Shown here: in pieces, positions 1-8,455 of the stretch | Position numbering within the stretch: the first letter of the stretch is position 1 | How the letters are laid out: each line of letters opens with the position of its first letter | Origin: Verrucomicrobiaceae bacterium | Lineage (GTDB): Bacteria > Verrucomicrobiota > Verrucomicrobiae > Verrucomicrobiales > Akkermansiaceae | Assembly: GCA_947372405.1 (NCBI GenBank) | Contig: CANBTO010000028.1 | Span: 1 to 19,328 of the forward strand | Reading direction: 5' to 3' | DNA: 19,328 nt | Program-made: the position numbers and the translations under genes | Notes under the pieces: generated by a model | Told to the model about the DNA's origin: nothing | Seen by the model: the letters and a program-made list of their open reading frames with translations, nothing else | Database searches by the model: none

Positions 1-19
1 GTCCTGATACCAAGGAGCC

Positions 20-74
20 GACGTGAGTGCGTTATCTTTTTTTCATATGCGTAAACAGGATGAACGCTCACGTC
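20..74. repeat. Inverted repeat / long hairpin at left edge
   Basis: The arms GACGTGAG (20-27) and CTCACGTC (67-74) are perfectly complementary. After a 2-nt bulge the stem continues as CGTT (30-33) with AACG (63-66), giving about 12 bp around a 29-nt loop that holds a T run. It lies outside any convincing gene. It could be a terminator for a gene beyond the window, or a protein-binding site; the sequence does not decide. Confidence 0.4.
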
Positions 75-102
75 ATCCCTTTCAACGCCGAAACAAGGAG
101 TC

Positions 103-115
103 GCCGCGCAGCGGC
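103..115. terminator. Short GC-rich hairpin, possible terminator
   Basis: GCCGC-GCA-GCGGC forms a perfect 5-bp GC stem with a 3-nt loop. Weaker flanking complementarity (AACA/AG on the left, CT/TGTT on the right) could extend it. There is no long U tract, so intrinsic termination is only a suggestion. It lies between the GH127 relic, transcribed leftwards, and the window edge. Confidence 0.3.
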
Positions 116-331
116 TCTGTTCAACCAGTCGTGATGCGCCAACCGGCCACAAGCTTTTTAAATTCATTTCAACATCCCTTCAACCGCGCCGGTGGGCGCA
201 CATCTAACGCCAGTCCCGGATGCCGCGATAGCGGAGCGGGATGAAGCCGGAGCAGTCGATGCCGACGCATTCGCTGCTGACGGTGTCACCGCCCTTGCGG
301 TGGGTCTGGATGCGGCAGTCGCCTGATATGT

Positions 332-903
332 TCAGTTGGCGGCGGGCCACTCCTTGGCATCGGGCCCGGTGCCGATCACCGGGAAGGCGGAGATGCGCAG
401 GCGGGCGGCACCCATCGGGATCAAGGTGACGGATTCCTCCGGTTCCGAGGATTTGACGGGTGGTTCCACCACTTCCCGCACGGCTCCGTTTGCATCGAGT
501 TTCCAATCCGGAATTTTGCGTGCGGTGGCGGTGAGTCGGACGGGTGCGGCCTCGTTGCGGAACGGTTGGTCGTCGGCCGGCCAGGCGGGTTTCACCAGCT
601 TGAAATCGTCAGCGCTTTTCATGACCAATCCGTAGTTCCACGGTGAGGCGGGAAAAATATCCCAGGCGGGCCAGGCGTCGGTGCCGCCGTGCCGCCGGTA
701 ATCCTCCTTGATCTGCAGCGAGAACGTCAGCGGCCCGCGGTTGATGGAAGCGGTGTTGCGGTTGGGTAGTTTACCTGCGGGCCGGCGTCGGGTCGGTCCA
801 CCACCCGCAAGGTGAAATCCTCCGCGGCGGGGCAGGCGGGTCCGAGCGACAGGGCGACGACCAACGAAAGTGGCAGGCAACGGCGCGATGGGAAACGTTT
901 CAT
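332..903 (-). pseudogene. GH127/DUF1680 (beta-L-arabinofuranosidase-like) relic, internally deleted
   Basis: Reading from the ATG at 903, the product begins with a signal peptide (MKRFPSRRCLPLSLVVALSL..., cleavage near CPAAED). It continues through VVDRPDAGPQVNY, which resembles the mature start of PVC DUF1680 proteins, then leaves frame and stops at 727. A second minus frame, open to the stop at 332, carries the typical C-terminal end of the family: INRGPLTFSLQIKE, then PWNYGLVM, then GAARLRISAFPVIG. GH127 proteins are usually 600 or more residues, while start and end here are only about 190 codons apart. The catalytic (alpha/alpha)6 barrel is therefore missing. The join lies near 760-766, where both reading frames meet in a short AC-rich tract. 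I infer one internal deletion that also shifted the frame. The enzyme would have removed arabinofuranose from glycans in the periplasm. The family call is firm on the C-terminal motifs; the exact breakpoint is inferred. Confidence 0.8.
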
Positions 904-1261
904 GGGTTGGATGGAAGCAAACGCGGATTGGTGCCCGGGATTATCGGGGAATTTGAAGTGGTCCGACCGGGGTCGCTGGTTTGCAACATGAAACGGGGCC
1001 ATGGCGGAATGATGAAGGGCACAGCATGATGAATCCCATTTTTCGCTGTTCGCTGTAATCGGTTTGTTTTCCTGGGGAATCGTAAACGTCCGTCTCCTCG
1101 CCGGGTGGCTGGGGAACGGCTATCAAACCAGTCAGGATCCAACAAACGAGACAAAGCGGCTTGTGGTAAACGTTGAATAGACGAAATTCCGCTGGAAGAG
1201 CGACCGTTCTTCTGGAAGTTTTGCGCGTAACAGAGAGCCTGTTGTTACGAAGTCTGATTTC
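904..1261. promoter_or_regulatory. Divergent intergenic region upstream of the envelope cluster
   Basis: About 360 bp separate the start of the GH127 relic from the first gene of the plus-strand cluster, so this region should hold that cluster's promoter. I see no clear -35/-10 pair. GTAACA...TGTTAC (about 1227-1251) can form a 6-bp stem just before the ATG at 1262 and could be a leader hairpin or operator. The minus-strand open frames here look non-coding. No strong Shine-Dalgarno sequence precedes 1262. Confidence 0.4.
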
Positions 1262-3895
1262 ATGTCCGCCCCGCCCAAGTCAACCAAAGCCGCTATTCCG
1301 GAGTCCCTGCGGCTCCAGTTGGCCTCGTTCCGGCGTCATTTGTGGCGGGTAAAGATCGTGGAGGCGATCGCCGCGGGATTCATCGGGCTGCTGGTTTCGT
1401 TCCTGCTGGTGTATGGATTGGACCGGGTCTGGCAGACGCCGGGTGTGGTGCGTTTGTTGATCCTGGTGGGCGGTGTTTCGCTTTTCGCGGTGTTCGCACC
1501 GTATTGGCTGCACCGCTGGGTGTGGCGGCAAAGGCGCGAGGCCCAGCTCGCCCGGCTCATCGCGAAACGCTACCCGGGACTCGGAGACCGCCTGCTGGGT
1601 GTGATCGAACTTCAGGACCAGGAGGGTAGCGCGGATTCGCTTTCGCCCCGTCTGCGCGAGGCGGCGATGGAGGCGGTGGCGGTGGAAACCGGACGCCGCA
1701 AGCTCTCGGATGCGATGCCTCCGCAGAAACACCGGAGATGGTCGCTGGCGGCGATGTTTCTTGCGGCTGCGGCTGCGGTGGCCTTCGTGCTGACACCGCG
1801 CGCGGGGATCAACGCGCTGGAACGCTGGCTGATGCCGCTTTCCAACACCGAGCGCTACACGTTCACCAAGCTGGAGAATCCGCCGACCTACCGCGCGGTG
1901 GCGTTTGGCGAGGCTTTTGAGATCACGCTGAAGCTCGCGCCGGAGTCCGAGCAACGTCCCGTCTCCGCGAGCGGGCGATACGGCCTGCAGACCGCGCTGA
2001 ACTCGACGCTGGAAAATGACACCTACCGCTTCACCTTTCCCGGCCAGCAGGATGTGGGGACGATTGTTTTCCATGTCGGCGACCTGCGCCACGAGATGCG
2101 AGTGGAGCCGGTGCAGCGGCCCTCCACCCAAAGCGTCCGTGCGCTGGTGACCGCGCCGTCCTATCTCGGCATTCCGGAACGCAGCGTGGATCTGAACACC
2201 GGCGTGGTCAGCGCGGTGGAGGGCAGCAAGGTGAGCGTGCAGCTCGACATGACCCGGGAGCTGCAATCGGCGACGTTCGGTCCCACCCGCGGACTTCCGG
2301 TGGAGGAGGGGAAGGATGTTCCTGAATACAAGCCGACGCAGGGCGGACTGGAAATTTCCGGCACGCTGGCGAAAACACCGATGATCGAGGTGGGGGCGGT
2401 TCCTTTCGAGATACCGTTCGCATGGACGGACAAGCTCGGTCTGGCCGGCGAGTCGGGATTCCGCCTGCGGGTGGACGCGATCAAGGACGCGGCACCAACC
2501 TGTTATCTTCAGGGAACGGACCGCCAGAAGGCGATCCTGCCGGAGGAGACGGTCGATTTCGAAGTGCTGGCCGAGGATGATTTCGGTGTGAAGGCCTGCG
2601 GCATCGAGTGGACCGGCCAGTTCACCCGCCCGACCGATGAGACTCCGGCCAAGGGCGAGCTGAAGCTTGGAGAAGGGGAGCCCGAAGAGCGCCGCTTGCT
2701 CAAGCCCGCCGCGTTCTGTCCTTCCGCGTTTGGAATTCCGCCGCAGAAGATCACGCTGCGCGGGTGGACCGAGGATCGTTTCCCTGGACGTGGCCGGGTT
2801 TACTCGGATCCCATCGTGCTCTATGTCCTCACGAAGGACGAGCACGCGCAGATGCTCAAGAGCCGCTTCGACCGCCAGATCACCGAGCTCGAGGATCTCG
2901 CGCGCAGGGAGCAGAATCTGTTGGACGAGAACGAGCGGCTCAAGAACCTCAAGGGCGAGGAACTCCAGAAGGACGAGAACCGCAAGCGGCTCGAAAACCA
3001 GGACCAGGAGGAGGCCGAGACCAAGCGCCGCATGGACGAGCTCAAGGACAAGATGGAGCAACTCATGAAGGACGCCGCGCGCAACGGCGACATCGACAAG
3101 AAAACGTTGCAGAAGATGGCGGAGTCGCTGAAGTCCATGCAGGAGCTTTCCCAGCAGGACGTGCCCAAGGTGCAGCAAAAGCTCGGCGATTCCCAGGAGC
3201 AGTCGAACACCCCGGAAAAGACCCAGAAGGACGTGGCGCAGGCCGCTGAGGAGCAGAAGAAGGTCGTCGATAAAATGCAGCAGGCCATCGACAAGGCGAA
3301 CGACGCGAACAAGCGCATGGAAGCCGGGACTTTCGTCAACCGCCTGAAGAAAGCCGCAGGTGAGGAAAACGGCATTGTTTCATCACTCAAGGATGCGTTC
3401 GCGAGAATGCTCGGGCTCAAGGCGCAGTCGCTCGATCCATCGGATGTCAGGCGCTTGACCGACAACGGCCGCCAGCAGGGAGAAACCGCCGCCGATGTGC
3501 GCTGGATCCAGGAGGATCTCTCCAATTATTACGCTCGCACCAAGACGGAGACCTTCAAGGGCATCCTTGATGAAATGCGCGAGTCCAAGATCGACATCGG
3601 TCTTGAGGACGTGCGCACGGCCATCGCGGCCAATCATTCCTACGAATCCGCCGAGCAGGCGAAAAAGTGGGCGGACACCCTTTCCGCATGGGCGAAGAAA
3701 CTCGAAGGCGACAAGGATGATGGCGGTGGCGGTGGTGGCGGCGGTGGATCACCGAACGCCGAGGACGAGGATTTCGAGTTCATGCTGCGCGTCATGAAAA
3801 TGGTCCAGAAAGAACAGGATCTCCGTTCCCGTACCCGCGCCCTCGAACAACTGCGGCGGACCTTCGAACCCGCCCAACCCAACAAACAGCCATGA
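1262..3895 (+). CDS. DUF4175-like membrane-anchored coiled-coil protein
   Basis: This is an 877-residue protein with two N-terminal membrane segments (about 33-52 and 62-82), a cytoplasmic-looking basic stretch with RLIAKRYPGLGDRLLGVIEL (about 98-117), and a third membrane segment (about 160-178). A beta-rich, probably periplasmic region follows (about 190-520). A long charged heptad-like helical region then spans about 525-690 (Glu/Lys/Gln-rich, predicted coiled coil). Near the end a run of nine glycines (821-829) precedes a final helical tail. This arrangement is that of the large DUF4175-type proteins of planctomycetes and verrucomicrobia, whose biochemical role is unknown. It is the first gene of a same-strand cluster, and its stop overlaps the next ATG by 4 nt. 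I infer an inner-membrane scaffold reaching into the periplasm. The family call rests on topology and the motif after TM2; a structural search would test it. Confidence 0.75.
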   Translation: MSAPPKSTKAAIPESLRLQLASFRRHLWRVKIVEAIAAGFIGLLVSFLLVYGLDRVWQTPGVVRLLILVGGVSLFAVFAPYWLHRWVWRQRREAQLARLIAKRYPGLGDRLLGVIELQDQEGSADSLSPRLREAAMEAVAVETGRRKLSDAMPPQKHRRWSLAAMFLAAAAAVAFVLTPRAGINALERWLMPLSNTERYTFTKLENPPTYRAVAFGEAFEITLKLAPESEQRPVSASGRYGLQTALNSTLENDTYRFTFPGQQDVGTIVFHVGDLRHEMRVEPVQRPSTQSVRALVTAPSYLGIPERSVDLNTGVVSAVEGSKVSVQLDMTRELQSATFGPTRGLPVEEGKDVPEYKPTQGGLEISGTLAKTPMIEVGAVPFEIPFAWTDKLGLAGESGFRLRVDAIKDAAPTCYLQGTDRQKAILPEETVDFEVLAEDDFGVKACGIEWTGQFTRPTDETPAKGELKLGEGEPEERRLLKPAAFCPSAFGIPPQKITLRGWTEDRFPGRGRVYSDPIVLYVLTKDEHAQMLKSRFDRQITELEDLARREQNLLDENERLKNLKGEELQKDENRKRLENQDQEEAETKRRMDELKDKMEQLMKDAARNGDIDKKTLQKMAESLKSMQELSQQDVPKVQQKLGDSQEQSNTPEKTQKDVAQAAEEQKKVVDKMQQAIDKANDANKRMEAGTFVNRLKKAAGEENGIVSSLKDAFARMLGLKAQSLDPSDVRRLTDNGRQQGETAADVRWIQEDLSNYYARTKTETFKGILDEMRESKIDIGLEDVRTAIAANHSYESAEQAKKWADTLSAWAKKLEGDKDDGGGGGGGGGSPNAEDEDFEFMLRVMKMVQKEQDLRSRTRALEQLRRTFEPAQPNKQP

Positions 3896-4518
3896 AACCA
3901 TTCCTCATCACCGCGGGACTTGGTGTCTGTCTAACGGTTTTCCTGGCGGCCGCGGAGCCGCCCGTCAACGAAGACATCGCGAAGCACCGCGAGGGTGCCT
4001 CCAAGGTGGCTGACGATCAGGACGAGCTGAAGGCTGACGTCCAGCAGCTTGTCACCGAGCAGACCGTGCCCAAGGTCATGGAATTGCTGGGCCAGGTGGA
4101 GGACATCATGATCGAGGTCACCGACCATCTCTCGGACGCGGACACCGGCGGATTCACCATCGCGGCGCAAACCGAGATCATCGAGAAGATCCACGAGGCC
4201 GCCAAGCAGAAGCAGCAGCAGGGCCAAGGCGGCAAGTCCGGCGGGGCCATGATGGAGATGATGGAGCGCATGATGGGCAAGACTCCCGATGGCGACGGCC
4301 AGGGCAAAGGCAAGGGTGAGAAACCCGGCGACAAGGGCGGCCAGGGCCAGACCGGTGAGTCAGACACCGGAAACGACTCCACGCTCGGCAGTGGTGGCGG
4401 CAAGTCTGAGGTGCGGCGCGTGCCCAAGGCCGCCGGCAGCACCGATGTCGAGATTCCCGAGGAGTTCCGTAAAGCCTTCGATGCCTATAACCGCGGAGTC
4501 GAAAAGAAGATCAAATGA
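3892..4518 (+). CDS. Secreted low-complexity Gly/Lys/Gln-rich protein, function unknown
   Basis: The protein has 208 residues. A signal peptide (MKPFLITAGLGVCLTVFLAAAEP) is followed by a helical acidic segment (about 30-100, VNEDIAKHREGASKVADDQDE onward). Next is a Gln/Met-rich part with the pattern MMEMMERMMG, then a Gly/Lys/Gln linker (about 135-170) and a short conserved-looking tail (VEIPEEFRKAFDAYNRGVEKKIK-like). The tail resembles the end of a scaffold partner that docks into another protein, but this is inference. The ATG overlaps the stop of the DUF4175-like gene (ATGA), so translation is probably coupled and the two proteins may work together. I do not recognise an enzyme domain. Confidence 0.75.
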   Translation: MKPFLITAGLGVCLTVFLAAAEPPVNEDIAKHREGASKVADDQDELKADVQQLVTEQTVPKVMELLGQVEDIMIEVTDHLSDADTGGFTIAAQTEIIEKIHEAAKQKQQQGQGGKSGGAMMEMMERMMGKTPDGDGQGKGKGEKPGDKGGQGQTGESDTGNDSTLGSGGGKSEVRRVPKAAGSTDVEIPEEFRKAFDAYNRGVEKKIK

Positions 4519-4528
4519 CGATCCATTC

Positions 4529-5545
4529 ATGAAACACCCTGTTCCGTCGGTTGGATTTGCATGGTTCCGCGCCGCTCTGCCACTTCTGTTGGCTGGCGGC
4601 GGATGGGTGTGTGCCCAGGACCTGCCGACACGCCAGGATGACACCATTCCACCGCAGGCGGAACTCATCTATGAGAAGGGCATGCAGTTCCTCGCCCGAA
4701 CCCAGAACGAGAAGGGCTCCTGGAACGACAGCGTGGGCGCGGAACCCGGCGTCGTCGGGCTCTGCGTCGCGTCGTTTCTCGCCCACGGCGAGGACACCGT
4801 GAACGGACCCTATTCGAAGAACATCCGCAAGGGCGTGGAATTCATCATTTCCCAGCAGAACGAGAAGAACGGATATATCGGCTCCAGCATGTACAACCAT
4901 GCCTTTGCGACCAAGGCGCTGGCCGAGTCCTATGGCGTCGTGGACAACCCGAAGATCGCTCCTGCATTGAAGAAGGCCGTCGAACTCATCCTCAGCACGC
5001 AGAAACGGAACCGCCTCGGCGCATGGCGCTACACTCCGGACAGCCGCGATGCGGACACCACGGTCACCGGTTGCCAGATGGTGGCGCTTTTCGCCGCACG
5101 CAACGCCGGCCTGCCCATTCCGGACGAGGCCATCAAGAAGGGTCTTGGGTACCTGAACAACAACCGCGGTTCGGACGGTTCCTACGGATACACCTCCGCT
5201 TCAGGCGGCAAGCCGACTCTAACAGCCATCGGACTGCTCTGCATGTCGCTGGGCAAGGAAAAGGAATCGAAGGGCTACCAGGCCAGCCTGGAGTTCCTCA
5301 AGAAGAACATCGACTTCCGGGACCGCTACTATCCCTATTACTTCGAATACTACATGTCCCAGGCGCTTTTCCACGCTGACGACGCGACTTGGAGGGAATG
5401 GAACGCCCGCAACATCCGCTACCTCGCCACCATCCAGGGAAACGACGGCTCGTTTCCAGGCAACCAGGGACCTTCATTCAATAGCGCCGGTGCTCTTCTC
5501 TCCCTTGCGCTGAACTACCGCTATCTTCCCATCTACGAAAAATGA
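4529..5545 (+). CDS. Secreted squalene-cyclase/prenyltransferase-repeat (alpha/alpha-barrel) protein
   Basis: The product has 338 residues. The ATG at 4529 is chosen over an upstream in-frame extension because it gives a clean signal peptide (about 1-30, ending WVCAQ) and sits 10 nt after the previous stop. The rest consists of about six helical-hairpin repeats of the terpenoid-cyclase/prenyltransferase fold. QNEKGSW (59-65), QNEKNGY, RLGAWRY, RGSDGSYGY and QGNDGSF match the QxxxGxW-type repeat. Residues 174-180 read DADTTVT, which resembles the DxDD/DxDT acid motif of class II cyclases. The protein is much shorter than squalene-hopene cyclase (about 630 residues) and is secreted, so a cyclase role is unlikely; binding or cofactor-free catalysis in the periplasm is possible. 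Its stop overlaps the next ATG by 4 nt. Fold confident, function unknown. Confidence 0.8.
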   Translation: MKHPVPSVGFAWFRAALPLLLAGGGWVCAQDLPTRQDDTIPPQAELIYEKGMQFLARTQNEKGSWNDSVGAEPGVVGLCVASFLAHGEDTVNGPYSKNIRKGVEFIISQQNEKNGYIGSSMYNHAFATKALAESYGVVDNPKIAPALKKAVELILSTQKRNRLGAWRYTPDSRDADTTVTGCQMVALFAARNAGLPIPDEAIKKGLGYLNNNRGSDGSYGYTSASGGKPTLTAIGLLCMSLGKEKESKGYQASLEFLKKNIDFRDRYYPYYFEYYMSQALFHADDATWREWNARNIRYLATIQGNDGSFPGNQGPSFNSAGALLSLALNYRYLPIYEK

Positions 5546-7104
5546 TCCGTCTCACCGCCATTCCGTGGGTTTTGTCATTGATCAGCCTCTCGGCCGCCGA
5601 TCATGAGGACCTGCTGCGATTCACCAACGGCGACCAACTCCATGGATCGTTCCTGGGCATCAAGAACGGACCCGTGGCGGCATGGCGTCGTGATGACGTC
5701 GGTGCGTCTGTGGACTTCAAGACCACCCAGATCCGCCACATCGTCCTGCATGGCGGGCGTCCGCTCAAACCTCTTGGCTCGCTCTCCCACATCGGACTGG
5801 TGAATGGCGACCGCATCCCGGGAAACATCACCGGAATCGACGCCGAGAACATCACCTTGGACACAAGTTACGCGGGCGTCCTCCACATCCCCCGCAAGCA
5901 GGTCCCGATGATGGCTCCCAATCCGCTGGGCGGACGGGTGTACTACTACGGACCCTTCACCGAGGATGACTGGAAGATGACGACCCCGGCGTTTCCGGAC
6001 GGCCTCCCTGCCGTTTCTCCCGATGCCGCTGCAAAAAATGACAAGGCGAAGGAAGACAACAACAAGGGCGACGACGAGGCGAAGGATGACAAAATCGACG
6101 ACCAACCGGGCCGTTGGAGGTTTTCGGGTTCCGCATGGAACTGGCGCGACAAACACTCCGGCACCGCGCTGATCCACGAGACGGGCATGCCGGACCGGGC
6201 GGTCCTGCGCTTCAGTCTGTCATGGAAGAACAGGCTTTCCGTGGCGGTGGGTTTCCACGCGGATTTCGCACGCCCGAAGGCCGTTCCCGATGCGGAGAAA
6301 AAGGGGATCAAGGCGCACGCGTTCGCTTCCGGGGACGCGACCGATCTGCCACGGATTTTCGGCAACAGTTATGTGCTCCAGATGTATTCCAACTATCTGA
6401 TGTTGTACCGCACCTCGATCAGTGCGGACGGCAAGCCGGCTCTTGACAGGGTCCAGATGAACAACAACAGCCTCCGTCTGGGTGAAAGCGGGGACGCGAG
6501 GGTGGAGATACGCAGCAACCGCCGCAACGGCAGCATCTCGCTTTTCGTCAACGACGAGTTCGTCGCCCAGTGGAGCGAGAACGACAACGTCGGCCATGAT
6601 GGCGCTGGCTTCGCGGGCAAGGGGCCCGGATTCGGTTTCATCGTGCAGGGCGATGACGTGCCAGTGAGGATTTCGGATGTGGTCGTCACCGAGTGGAACG
6701 GCATGCCGGACTCGGCCCGCAGCATGCAGGTGGAGGATCAGGATGTCGTGCTCATGGCGAACGGCACGGACCGCTTCGCCGGGCGTGTGGCCGGGTTGGA
6801 CGATCACGGCCAGGTCCTCTTCGAGGGCAAACACGGGCAGTTCCATTTTCCGCTGGAGGAAATCGCGGAGATCCGCTTCGCCCGCGAACACCTCGCACAG
6901 GCGGGCGACGATCCACCGGACAACATGATCGTGCGCCTCAGCCCTGTCGGAGTCATCTCCGGCCGTCCGGTTTCCGGTGACGGCTCCATGCTCGGAATTC
7001 TCAGCCCCGTGATCGGCAGCGTGAATCTCTCCACCGATGCCGTCATGATGCTGGATTTCAAACCCACCAACCAAATCTTCGATGACTGGGATGCGGATTT
7101 CTAA
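5542..7104 (+). CDS. Secreted NGD-module/LamG-like protein, paralogue 1
   Basis: This 520-residue protein has a signal peptide (MIRLTAIPWVLSLISLSAADHE). Two beta-rich modules follow, each carrying an NGD-x-x-x-G signature: FTNGDQLHGSF (about 28-38) and LVNGDRIPGNI. The second ends in YYYGPFTEDDW. Next is a charged Lys/Asp linker (about residues 161-189) found only in this paralogue. A concanavalin/LamG-like sandwich comes after it, with WRFSGSAWNW, VEIRSNRRNGSISLFVNDE and ISDVVVTEWNG. A C-terminal module (ANGTDRFAGRVAG) repeats the signature in altered form. The same architecture recurs in the next two genes, so this is a tandem duplication. The ATG overlaps the upstream stop (ATGA). LamG-like and DUF1080-type folds often bind or cleave glycans; no catalytic residues can be assigned here. 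Exact function unknown. Confidence 0.75.
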   Translation: MIRLTAIPWVLSLISLSAADHEDLLRFTNGDQLHGSFLGIKNGPVAAWRRDDVGASVDFKTTQIRHIVLHGGRPLKPLGSLSHIGLVNGDRIPGNITGIDAENITLDTSYAGVLHIPRKQVPMMAPNPLGGRVYYYGPFTEDDWKMTTPAFPDGLPAVSPDAAAKNDKAKEDNNKGDDEAKDDKIDDQPGRWRFSGSAWNWRDKHSGTALIHETGMPDRAVLRFSLSWKNRLSVAVGFHADFARPKAVPDAEKKGIKAHAFASGDATDLPRIFGNSYVLQMYSNYLMLYRTSISADGKPALDRVQMNNNSLRLGESGDARVEIRSNRRNGSISLFVNDEFVAQWSENDNVGHDGAGFAGKGPGFGFIVQGDDVPVRISDVVVTEWNGMPDSARSMQVEDQDVVLMANGTDRFAGRVAGLDDHGQVLFEGKHGQFHFPLEEIAEIRFAREHLAQAGDDPPDNMIVRLSPVGVISGRPVSGDGSMLGILSPVIGSVNLSTDAVMMLDFKPTNQIFDDWDADF

Positions 7105-8455
7105 CATCATTTTCCCGTGCATTGCCGTCTGCCTGTGCGGGTCTTCCGCGGGCTTGCGGGCGGACGAGCTCACCTTTTCCGGAGGAGAGGCGCGGATGAC
7201 CGGGCGCGTGCGCTCGATCAACGACGCCGGGGTGGTGGAGCTTGAAAGTCCGCTATCGCCTGAGCCGGTGCTGTTGAAAAGCAGCGCCGTGGGAAAAGTC
7301 GAATTCACTCCCGGTGGAGATGCGGTAGTGCCGCCAGGCTCGATGATCGAGCTTGCCAACGGCGACATCCTGCCGGCGACCGTCGAGAGCATGGACGAAC
7401 GGATCCTTACGGTGGTCTCGCCCGAGGCCGGACGTCTTGAGATCCCGCGGGAACTGGTGGCCTGCGCCCAGTTCGGCATCCGGCAGCGCAAGGTGCTCTA
7501 CACCGGGCCGCTCAACCTTGAGGAATGGACCGGCGGTGAGGGTGACAAGAAAAACTGGTCCTTCGAGCATGGCTCGCTCGTTGCCAATGGTCAGGCAGCG
7601 GCTTCGAAAAACCTTCCTCTGCCCCAGCAGTTCATCATCCGTTTCACCTTGAAGTGGCAGTTACGGCAGATCCCGAACTTCCGGATCTATTTCGCCGATC
7701 CACTCGTGGCCAAGGGCGAGGCATGCGACCGCTATCTCCTGCAGTTCGGCGCAGCCGGACTTGAGATGAAGCGCGAGTCCACCAAAGGCAGGCATTTCAG
7801 CACCATCGTCCAGTTGAACCGCACGCCCAACCAGTATCCCGAACATCAACTGCCGGTGGAGATCCGCGTGGACCGCAAGGGCTCGCGGCTCCATTTGTTC
7901 CTGAACGACCAGCCCGAGGGTGAATTCGTCGATCCCGTGTCACCGACGCCCACAGCGAACGGTATCGCCTTGGAATGCAATTCGCAGAGCGGCGGGCCAC
8001 AGGAAATCTCCGGCATCGAGATCCTTGAATACGACGACTCGCGGGGCAGACACCATGACGAGGAGCGCGGCAACGCGAAGTCGGACAGCCTGATCAGCCG
8101 CGACGAGGACCGCTGGGGCGGACACCTGCTGGAGATCCGCAAGAAGGGTGATGCAATGGTTTTCCGCTTCAAAAGCGATTTTCAGAAAGATCCGCTGGAG
8201 ATTCCTGAAACAGATGTCTCCACGGTGTTCTTCGCCAAAAAGGACACTCCACCCGCTGGTGCGAAGGCCCCTCCCTTCGTCATCCGCCTGCGCGGCAAAG
8301 GCAGTCTCGGTGTCACCTCCTGCCGCTTCGCGGATGACGGAATCAGCGCGGTGCATCCCTTGTTAGGGCCTCTGAGCCTCCACCGTGACGGCGTGGTCTC
8401 GCTGGAGCGGCCGGATGCCGTATCCAAGAACGCCAAACCCGCGGGCGAACCATGA
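7082..8455 (+). CDS. Secreted NGD-module/LamG-like protein, paralogue 2
   Basis: The product has 457 residues from the ATG at 7082, which overlaps the previous gene by 23 nt. An in-frame ATG at 7091 is a plausible alternative and gives a cleaner signal peptide (MRISNIIFPCIAVCLCGSSA). The domain order matches the neighbours. A first module has a degenerate signature (SGGEARMTGRV), and a second has LANGDILPATV ending in VLYTGPLNLEEW. The LamG-like sandwich follows with WSFEHGSLVANG, VEIRVDRKGSRLHLFLNDQ and ISGIEILEYDD. A C-terminal module lacks an intact NGD. It is the most diverged of the three paralogues. The stop overlaps the start of the next gene by 4 nt. Periplasmic or surface location is inferred from the signal peptide; function unknown. 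Confidence 0.75.
   Translation: MTGMRISNIIFPCIAVCLCGSSAGLRADELTFSGGEARMTGRVRSINDAGVVELESPLSPEPVLLKSSAVGKVEFTPGGDAVVPPGSMIELANGDILPATVESMDERILTVVSPEAGRLEIPRELVACAQFGIRQRKVLYTGPLNLEEWTGGEGDKKNWSFEHGSLVANGQAAASKNLPLPQQFIIRFTLKWQLRQIPNFRIYFADPLVAKGEACDRYLLQFGAAGLEMKRESTKGRHFSTIVQLNRTPNQYPEHQLPVEIRVDRKGSRLHLFLNDQPEGEFVDPVSPTPTANGIALECNSQSGGPQEISGIEILEYDDSRGRHHDEERGNAKSDSLISRDEDRWGGHLLEIRKKGDAMVFRFKSDFQKDPLEIPETDVSTVFFAKKDTPPAGAKAPPFVIRLRGKGSLGVTSCRFADDGISAVHPLLGPLSLHRDGVVSLERPDAVSKNAKPAGEP

Larger units (their letters stand above)
1..331. other. Intergenic stretch without a recognisable gene
   Basis: The region holds the two hairpins at 20-74 and 103-115. Short open frames are present on both strands, but their translations are Arg/Ser/Pro-rich and look like chance frames. 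A minus-strand frame reading on from about 335 to 204 (ending ...RGIRDWR) could be a remnant of a protein tail, but I cannot tie it to any family. Confidence 0.4.

Noticed and set aside
204..335. Minus-strand frame downstream of the GH127 relic ending in RGIRDWR
   Set aside because: The composition is plausible for a protein tail, but I could not link it to any family or find its beginning.
1280..3178. Long minus-strand open frame (about 630 codons) opposite the DUF4175-like gene
   Set aside because: His/Arg/Leu-rich shadow of the plus-strand gene, without family motifs or a signal peptide; a common artefact of GC-rich DNA.
4289..4528. Upstream extension of the squalene-cyclase-repeat gene
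   Set aside because: It overlaps the preceding gene in another frame, is Arg/Pro-rich, and would bury the signal peptide that starts at 4529.
6220..7491. Minus-strand open frame of about 420 codons
   Set aside because: Crosses two well-supported plus-strand genes and has no recognisable motif.
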